DNA from: Platycnemis pennipes | Taxonomy: Eukaryota > Arthropoda > Insecta > Odonata > Platycnemididae | DNA: 64,000 nucleotides | NCBI GenBank assembly: GCA_933228895.1 | Contig: OW121846.1 | Location: 21,395,088-21,459,087 of the forward strand | Reading direction: 5' to 3' | The notes under the pieces: model-generated | The model's input: the letters and a program-made list of their open reading frames with translations, nothing else | The model's database searches: none | What the model was told of the DNA's origin: nothing | In this document: in pieces, positions 58,167-64,000 of the stretch | Numbering within the stretch: the stretch's first letter is position 1 | Layout: every line of letters starts with the position of its first letter | Made by a program: the position numbers and the translations under genes

Positions 58167-58261
58167 ACGAAATGCGTGCGAAATTTAGTAGTGGTGCAAA
58201 ATGACCTTTGATGTCGACGCACCCTTAAAACAAAATACTACTACTACTACGAAATGCGTGC
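58167..58261. repeat. 13-bp target-site duplication around the 69-bp insertion
   Basis: ACGAAATGCGTGC at 58167-58179 and 58249-58261. Removing one copy and the insert restores continuity with the K-C-V-H-F-H block of related ORF2s, so the pre-insertion state is clear. Confidence 0.88.
58180..58248 (+). mobile_element. 69-bp ultra-short LINE insertion: 3' hairpin plus (CTA)n tail only
   Basis: The insert is an extremely 5'-truncated copy of the I/Nimb-like family. About 14 bases of upstream sequence are followed by the conserved 3' hairpin (GGTGC...GCACC), a short A-rich spacer and (CTA)n. It has a perfect 13-bp duplication and lies in + orientation, disrupting copy C ORF2 by 82 bases in total. 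It shows that the terminal 55 or so bases were enough to leave a complete insertion product. Confidence 0.9.
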
Positions 58262-59985
58262 ATTTTCACAGGCTGAGAGGATATCACGCACCGCCCACGC
58301 TACATCTAAATGGAAGGATACTCCCATATGTGGAATCAATCCGGTTCTTGGGGATGACTCTAGACCACCGCTTAAATTGGCGAGAAAACGTAAATTTATT
58401 GAGGGATAAGTGTTTTAAAATTTTAAATATTTTAAAGTTTTTAAGCAATTCAACATGGGGTGCAGACCGCACCTCGTTGCTGATGTTATACCGGTCATTA
58501 GTCCGTAGTCGACTTGACTACGGATCAATAATCTATGCGTCAGGACGGGAGTCATATTTAAGACCGCTTACATCGGTACACAACTCTGGGCTACGGCTGG
58601 CAACGGGTGCTTTCCGAACATCTCCAATTTTGAGCCTTTACTGTGACGCCGGCGAACCACCTTTGGTGATTCGCCGTGAAATTTTGATGTGCAACTATGT
58701 TGCCAAGATTTTATCAATGAAGAATCATCCGTGTTTTAAGGTGATCACAAACCACCGGTTTTTAGACGTTTTTAACCGAAGGAGAAAGGCCACAATGCCA
58801 ATTAGCATACGTTTTAATAATTTTATGACACACAGTGGTTTTAATCTTCCTGACATGTACCCATCCGGGTACCTGAAACACCCGCCATGGTCAATCCCAA
58901 GACCAGATATTATTAACACTCTTTTACTCTGCCGCAAATCCTCCACCACAGCTTTGGAGTACCAGTGCCTTTTCCGGGAAGTCCTAGATAAGTTCCGCGA
59001 TTTCACCCCCGTCTACACAGATGGTTCAAAGTCGGAGAATTCCTGTGGGTGCTCTGTGGTTTCAGCATACCACGGAGTCGTTAAAGCCAAACTGGACCCA
59101 TCCTGTTCGGTATTTACGGCAGAACTGTATGCCATTAAGATGGCAATAACCGAAATGAAATGCAGCCGTGGGGCATTCTTGATATGCTCTGACTCTTCTA
59201 GCGCACTCCATGCAATTTCTCGTTTCTCCCCTAGCAATCCTCTTGCCCAGGAAATACAAACGGCCCTTGTTTCCCTTTACATCAAGGGAATAAGAATATC
59301 ATTCATGTGGGTTCCTGGACACGTTGGCATAACGGGGAATGAAGAGGCCGATTCAGCAGCAAGGGATGCTCTGGAGAAAGCAAATACCACAATCCCTTTG
59401 GTAACCGTGGAAGACCTCAAAGTAAAATTCCGAAATGTGGTTCTAAATAAATGGAAAAATACCTGGGAAGAGCTATCAAATAATAAACTCCGGGCTATTA
59501 AACCCACGACAGCAGCTTGGGTCACTTCTGTCCGAAATAATCGGAAAGAGGAGGTCGTCATCACCCGCCTGATGATAGGCCACTGCGTCTTGACGCACTC
59601 GTATCTCTTTACTGAAGAGAAAATTCCACCGAGGTGCGACGAATGCGACTCTGCTCTGAGTGTGCATCACATTCTAACGGAATGTGTAAAATACCGGGCT
59701 GCACGCGAGAAACTAGGGATTCCTAGTACGTTGCAATAGGTTCTTGGTAACAGCCAAGCGAATGTAAACAACTTAATACAGTTTTTACGGCAAACCCACC
59801 TCTTAGACAAACTTTAGAACATTGTAGTTATAACATATTTTTATACATATTATACGATGGTATATACCCATTTTTTAGGTCCATAATGCTCGCTGTATAA
59901 AGACTGCGATTGAAACAGGATTGTGCGTGGTGCAACATGACCTCAGCTGTCGACGCACCCAATAAACCAAATCCTACCTACCTAC

Positions 59986-60189
59986 CTGCGGCAGGATAGC
60001 GCACTTCCCCTCCCCCCTGCGGCAGGATAGCGCACTTCCCCTCCCCCCTGCGGCAGGATAGCGCACTTCCCCTCCCCCCTGCGGCAGGATAGCGCACTTC
60101 CCCTCCCCACTGCGGCAGGATAGCGCCATTCCCCTCCCCCCTGCGGCAGGATAGCGCACTTCCCCTCCCCCCTGCGGCAGGGTAGCGCA
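59986..60189. repeat. 31-bp tandem satellite, about 6.6 units
   Basis: The unit starts CTGCGGCAGGATAGCGCACT and ends CCCCTCCCCC. It repeats at 59986, 60017, 60048, 60079, 60110, 60141 and partially at 60172 with very few differences. It begins immediately at the (CCTA)n tail of copy C, so the tail/satellite boundary is shared by a few bases. Confidence 0.92.
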
Positions 60190-60267
60190 AACAGAGCAAA
60201 ATACAACCTTTGAAGCACAATTTAAGAGTCAAATATTTTTTGAAAATGCAACTTAAATTATTGCAGG
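60190..60267. other. Short spacer between satellite and LINE copy F
   Basis: AT-rich sequence with no feature that I can identify. Confidence 0.5.
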
Positions 60268-60366
60268 GGTTGGAGATGTACGGGTTTGGTGGGCCCGTGC
60301 ATCAAATGTCCAACCCGAAACACAACCACCTCTAGGGTGCTATATCCCCTCGAGTAGCCCTGGCGA

Positions 60367-60387
60367 CCGCACCGGTTTGTGGTGCGG
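60367..60387 (+). ncRNA. Covarying leader hairpin, copy F
   Basis: CCGCACC / GGTGCGG, loop GGTTTGT. Confidence 0.75.
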
Positions 60388-60447
60388 CATCCCGAATGTG
60401 AAGCTCCATGGTGGGTGGGGAGCTCGGGGGACGAATTTCTTTATGGT

Positions 60448-61020
60448 ATGGCGGAAACTAATCTTCAACCTCCCAAGAGATCCCGCCCTGTTAAGGGCGG
60501 GGGAGGATTAGAGTTCAGTGGTAGTAAGCGCTACCTAGTGATGAGGTGCCAAAAGGAAGGAGAAACACTTAAAAAGGTTTCTCCTTTCCTCATTCGCCGG
60601 GTCTTGTCTTCTCTCGTCCGTGTTGATGTCAAATCGGCCAAGAAGCTCCGTGACGGCACACTGCTCATCGAATGCAGCAACAATATTCAAGCAGATTATA
60701 TAATAATATTCAGTTGCTTTAAATGGAAAAACTGCACGAAAAAGTGCACCGCACCCTAAACACCTGTCGGGGAGTAATCTCTCACTACGATCTGTTGTAT
60801 GTAGAAGTCGACGAGATGAAGTGTGAGATGGCGTTTCAAGGCGTGACAGATATTCGTAGGCTTACTACGAAGAGCGACGGAGAAGTGAGAAATACATTCT
60901 CAGTGGTCCTTACATTTGCGCTAGATCGACTCCCCGACAAGGTTTTTTATCGGTTTTGAATCGGTACCTTTTCGGCCATTCATACCGGCTCCCATGCGCT
61001 GCTTCCAGTGCCAGCGCCTT
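60448..61020 (+). pseudogene. LINE copy F ORF1 fragment
   Basis: ATG 60448 begins MAETNLQPPKRSRPV. The conserved block SPFLIRRVLSSLV and KKLRDGTLLIE follows. After a shift near 60720 come VHRTLNTCRGVISHYDLLYV and RLPDKVF. The sequence ends in MRCFQCQRL, the beginning of the first zinc knuckle, at the deletion junction. Non-functional. Confidence 0.82.
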
Positions 61021-61034
61021 AACGTTATGTCGGG

Positions 61035-61985
61035 TTAAGACTCCCAGATGTTTATCCTGTTGGGCACTCGAGTTACCCAACGTGTATTATTCCGCCGCCG
61101 GACATCCATATGGCACTTGGTAGGAACCATAAATCCCACACCACTGCTCCAGAATACCAGCGCCCTTCAATGCATTTCTCTGCCGACACTCCGACTTCAT
61201 CTCTGTATACACGGATGGATCGAAGTCGGATGCAGCCTGTTCGTGCGCGATTACCTCGTCCCATCACGGTGTCGTCCAGTCCAGGCTCAATACGCTGTGT
61301 AGCGTATACACACCGGACCTGCTGGCTATTAAGATGGCCCTTGAAGGAATTAGGGGTTCTTCGGGGTCTTTTGTCATCTGCACGGACTCAAAGCATTTCC
61401 ATCTCACGGCTACAATCCATTTCCATCTTTTCTTCGCCACACCCTATTGTCCAGCGAATACATACTACGCTTTTATCCCGTAATAGAAAGGGAATAAAAG
61501 TTATTTTTCTATGGGTACCAGGACACATGGGTATTGCTGGAAATGCGGATGCAGCTGCAAAAGAAGCCCTAAATATCCTTGAGCCGACTATGACGCTGGT
61601 ACCTTACCAGGCCCTGCAAGCTAGTCTTCGTAAAGTAGTCTTAGAGCAGTGGAGTAAACTTCGGATTGATGTCCCTGGCAATAAGCTATGGACAAATAAA
61701 CCGGCAACGTCATGGTGGCCCGCTTCCGTCAGGGGTAGTCGCAGAGAGGAAGTCGTCATCACACGTTTAGGAATCGGGCATTGCGCCCTGACCCACTCGT
61801 TCCTCTTTACAGAAGAAAAAAATTTCTCGATGTGATGACTGTGACTGTCCTCTCAGCGTGCGACATGTCCTGACGGAGTGTGACAAATACCGGGACACAC
61901 GAAACAGGCTAGGCATCAGCGGCGTCCTAGAACAAGTTCTAGGCGACGATACTGATCGCCTAAGCCAAGTCATTACTTTTTAAAA
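61035..61985 (+). pseudogene. LINE copy F ORF2 fragment (RNase H and C-terminus)
   Basis: After the deletion the frame resumes just upstream of RNase H. The equivalent of YTDGSKSDAACSC is split between frames near 61200. FLWVPGHMGIAGNADAAAKE is clear at 61505-61570, followed by REEVVITRLGIGHCALTHSF and a degraded C-x2-C...H...C end near 61830-61890. Frame changes and the loss of EN and RT make it inert. Confidence 0.8.
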
Positions 61986-62161
61986 GAAACTAACCTAATA
62001 AATAACATATACTATATTCTCATGTATTTGGGCTTTTAATACCGACTTTTTTCTTCTAAATTTTTATTGATGCATATTTATTGATATAAATTATCTTATG
62101 CGTGGTGCAAATGACCATAGTTGTCGACGCACCCTATAAAACTAAACCTACCTACCTACCT

Positions 62162-62900
62162 GAAATACAGTTTCTGGGTGACGATAGAACAATAGTTCGT
62201 ATATTTTCAGTTTTGTACTGTTGAATTGTCAGCAATGGTATTCAATTCTCTCAGTATTAACACCTCGTGGAGATAATGTTTCCCAGTATGAGATCGTAAT
62301 GCTGCACTTATTTCCTCGGAAAGAGCTTATACGTTTTAGGATGGTCGCGTCTGACTAATCACCTCCAGATGAACCTTAACTGCTGACACAGTATCTGACG
62401 GAACACTACCTAGAATTTCACCATCTTCTAATTCTATTCCGTGGGCGTACAATATAGAATCCAAGTACGAATTCACATGTTTACAAGCATATTTCGACCA
62501 TTCATTTTATCTTCCTGCGCTGCTCGTTCGGACACGAGTCATGTTAAATAATCAGGAATCATAATCATACCCCCTCCACCGCGACAAGGTGGTGGCCTAT
62601 CTAAGGGGAATAATAATTAAATTATTAAATAAATAATAAATTAATTAATAAAATAATGTATTGCATAGAAGAATAAATTGTGTAGGTGATAATTAATTAT
62701 GTACAACAATTGCGTCGCTATAGCTGACGCGTGTGCTTAATTTTAACTCTAAACGTGCACGCTTGTACCATACGTTACAGTGTCGTAGTTTTCCTCTATC
62801 TTGCGTTGTGTATAAACCACGCGGAATGCCTTCTATTCATCACTTGAAACAATTCTTTAATTTTCAATCCTACGGATTCGTTTTTTGTAATGCACTGAGA
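62162..62900. other. No gene assigned; coding-like open stretch on - at 62210-62490
   Basis: The - strand from about 62490 to 62210 reads SYLDSILYAHGIELEDGEIL, then PSDTVSAVKVHLEVISQTR, two stops, then ALSEEISAALRSHTGKHYL. The amino-acid texture looks like decayed coding sequence. It lies between copy F and the polymerase remnant on the same strand as the latter, so it may come from the same element. I cannot name it. Confidence 0.4.
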
Positions 62901-62922
62901 GGGGCGGGAATTCATTTACCAT

Positions 62923-63979
62923 TTATTTCAATGTATCAAACGAGATTGTTTTATCATTCGATGAATTTATAGCGAGTCCTCTTACTTTACAAACATATTG
63001 ATCAAAACTTTTGTCAGATGTTGATGATACCATAAATGCACAATTTTTTTTGTCCACCTGACACGAATTTGGAAATGAAGCAGTCGTTTCGGAATGAAGT
63101 AATCTCGTCTGTGAGATCACCCAGGAATTCACCAATTCGAGGTGTGCCTTTTTTCTGAGTAAAAATCACAGAATCGGTGTCGAAGTACAAAACTCTTTTG
63201 TTCAACAATTTCAAGTACTGGTATAATACCAATGATGTTCTGTAACTTGCATATGATGTGCATGTGTTCAATGTGCTTTTTTGTAACATGCAAGGATAAT
63301 ACAGCTACTACTGTTGGGTTTAACAGCCTCATCTTTCTCGGTCCAGCCTACAAAAAGGGTATTTTCATTGATTTTAAGAATTCTAGATATCTCCACATTT
63401 GAATTAGTTATTAGGAAATATAGTTGGTCACCTTTTTCAAAAAGCGACGTCTTCGTGAGGTTGTCCTTTTGACCGAATTTGCCCCAAAAAATGACAAGCA
63501 TTTGTTCCGCAATGGATCTAAGGCCTGGGTTGTATACCACAGAATCCTTGTCAAGGGCGTTTCCTTCCCGTTGATGGAAATTGCTGAGGTACTCTTTCTG
63601 TCATCCGACTCACACCAATTTGGCCACCCGCTGGACTCTTGTTTTAGCTTTAAAAATGTGTTGATATAGTCAACAAAAAGTCTTCCATTATCTCCATCCA
63701 GATCATAGACTGTTAAGTCATAATGGCATGCATCGTATATTTTCGAAATTTTGTACCCCATTGAGATTGCCGTTTTGGTTTCATCAGAAACCCATGTGCC
63801 AGTAAGTGTCGCTTCTCTTCATTATGGTTACACTGATTTTCAATTTCTGCACATGTAATGCACAGATGAAAGAGCAACTTGGTATTTACTTTTATCGACA
63901 GTACAGGATGGTACAGATTTTGGGGAGGTAAATTAGCGCATTGTACCAATCCTTGTATTTCATCTGGTATAGTGAACAT
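62923..63979 (-). pseudogene. Protein-primed family B DNA polymerase fragment (Polinton/adintovirus type)
   Basis: Entering from the right edge, the - strand shows polymerase-insert and palm sequences over several frames. PDEIQGLVQCANLPPQ lies at 63713-63979, MGYKISKIYDACHYD and FVDYINTFLKLKQESSGWP at 63411-63761, and the catalytic YFDTDSV motif near 63185, followed by GTPRIGEFLGDLTDEI. A C-terminal part runs to 62923 (VSSTSDKS, VRGLAINSSNDK). The D-T-D-S motif and the neighbouring signature are those of type B organellar/viral polymerases carried by Polintons/Mavericks and related animal viruses. At least four frame breaks are seen, and the N-terminal exonuclease half lies outside the window. 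It is an inactive genomic remnant. Confidence 0.78.
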
Positions 63980-64000
63980 ACACCCAGGTACTTTATTTCC

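Larger units (their letters stand above)
50311..59817 (+). pseudogene. LINE copy C ORF2, split by copy D and by a 69-bp insertion
   Basis: The first part (50311-51075) holds the endonuclease: LLQWNCNGFYRHREEL, a frame shift near 50400, then VATREALYTSRVQLNTPFQA, GDFNVHDPLWGS and GSDHFPLFI. Copy D interrupts it at FNFK. It resumes at 56765 (EILEAARSSVPRSQGVKHR). A one-base insertion near 57130 shifts the frame. RT is at 57282-58180 (VPIPKHGKEKSDPNNY, GFRRGRSTLDHLV, FFDVVKAYDRVW, FVDDLAIFCRSS). The 69-bp insertion follows. The remainder is at 58249-59817, with RNase H PVYTDGSKSENSCGCSV and the C-terminal CDECDSALSVHHILTEC. A TAG at 59737-59739 replaces a conserved glutamine codon near the end. 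Confidence 0.87.
45716..59985 (+). mobile_element. LINE copy C: full-length I/Nimb-like element carrying three insertions
   Basis: The 5' leader starts around 45716 and the 3' hairpin (about 59934-59961) with a (CCTA)n tail ends at about 59985. Within it lie a CR1/L2-type LINE (47025-49847), the complete sister copy D (51076-56764) and a 69-bp insertion (58180-58248). Each shows its own target duplication. Removing these leaves an element of about 5.7 kb in which ORF1 and ORF2 run in the expected order. No clear duplication for copy C itself was found; its 3' side abuts a satellite and its 5' side an LTR end. Confidence 0.85.
60268..62161 (+). mobile_element. LINE copy F: 5'-truncated and internally deleted I/Nimb-like element
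   Basis: The copy starts within the leader (GGAGATGTACGGG) and includes the leader hairpin and most of ORF1 up to the first zinc knuckle. Near 61020-61040 it then jumps into ORF2 just before RNase H. Everything from the second knuckle through endonuclease and RT, about 3.4 kb, is missing. The 3' hairpin (about 62104-62133) and a (CCTA)n tail are present. The tail type matches copy C. No target duplication was found. Confidence 0.85.

Noticed and set aside
59993..60189. CRISPR-like array
   Set aside because: The units are directly tandem without unique spacers, and the sequence is eukaryotic; it is a satellite.
60001..60232. Open frames on the - strand encoding repeated ALSCRRGEGKCAILP-like peptides
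   Set aside because: They are translations of the 31-bp satellite, which happens to lack stops in these frames; no protein is implied.

Overview
This window looks like TE-dense intergenic or intronic DNA from a large arthropod (probably insect) genome. It has no prokaryotic operons or ribosome binding sites. It does have GT-AG introns, a eukaryotic terminal exon with a polyadenylation signal, and remnants of many eukaryotic transposon superfamilies. All family assignments come from reading translations and motifs by eye; no database search was run.

Layout, left to right. 0-5 kb: a foldback repeat and a Tigger/pogo DNA transposon with TIRs and TA duplications. 5-13 kb: a piggyBac MITE with TTAA duplications, a broken piggyBac transposase C-terminus, a YqaJ-type exonuclease scrap, a 46-bp inverted repeat and a piggyBac N-terminal exon-like piece. 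13.5-17.3 kb: a non-autonomous DNA transposon (TIR CAGGGTGGC) and a second Tigger-like element that has lost its DDE core. 18.2 kb: the only plausible host-gene segment, a last exon with stop codon and AATAAA. 20.6-26.6 kb: a SINE-like element, a hAT transposase wreck and a Ty3/gypsy protease-RT fragment. 27.4-33.1 kb: a full-length, young I/Nimb-like non-LTR retrotransposon (copy A) with a perfect 12-bp target duplication and an intact 1233-residue EN-RT-RNase H protein. 34-37.5 kb: a GC-rich island, a spliced Mutator-like transposase fragment and a piggyBac fragment. 37.7-43 kb: an old copy B of the same LINE. 43-45.7 kb: a pogo/jerky-type transposase fragment, short repeats, a gypsy integrase and an LTR end with its polypurine tract. 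45.7-60 kb: copy C, invaded by a CR1/L2/Kiri-type LINE, by a full-length sister copy D and by a 69-bp insertion consisting of little more than the family's 3' hairpin and tail. 60-62.2 kb: a 31-bp satellite and an internally deleted copy F. 62.9-64 kb: a broken protein-primed family B DNA polymerase of Polinton/adintovirus type that runs off the end.

How the parts work. The I/Nimb-like family is the dominant theme. Each long copy has a structured 5' leader, an ORF1 nucleic-acid-binding protein with three zinc knuckles, an ORF2 enzyme that nicks target DNA and reverse transcribes, and a 3' hairpin followed by a short tandem tail. Two RNA hairpins are conserved between copies; the one just upstream of ORF1 shows a compensatory A-U to G-C exchange. 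All members of this family, including the SINE-like relative, lie on the + strand. Nearly all unrelated transposon genes (12 of 13 coding remnants) lie on the - strand. This asymmetry resembles a unistrand piRNA cluster, but that reading is a hypothesis.
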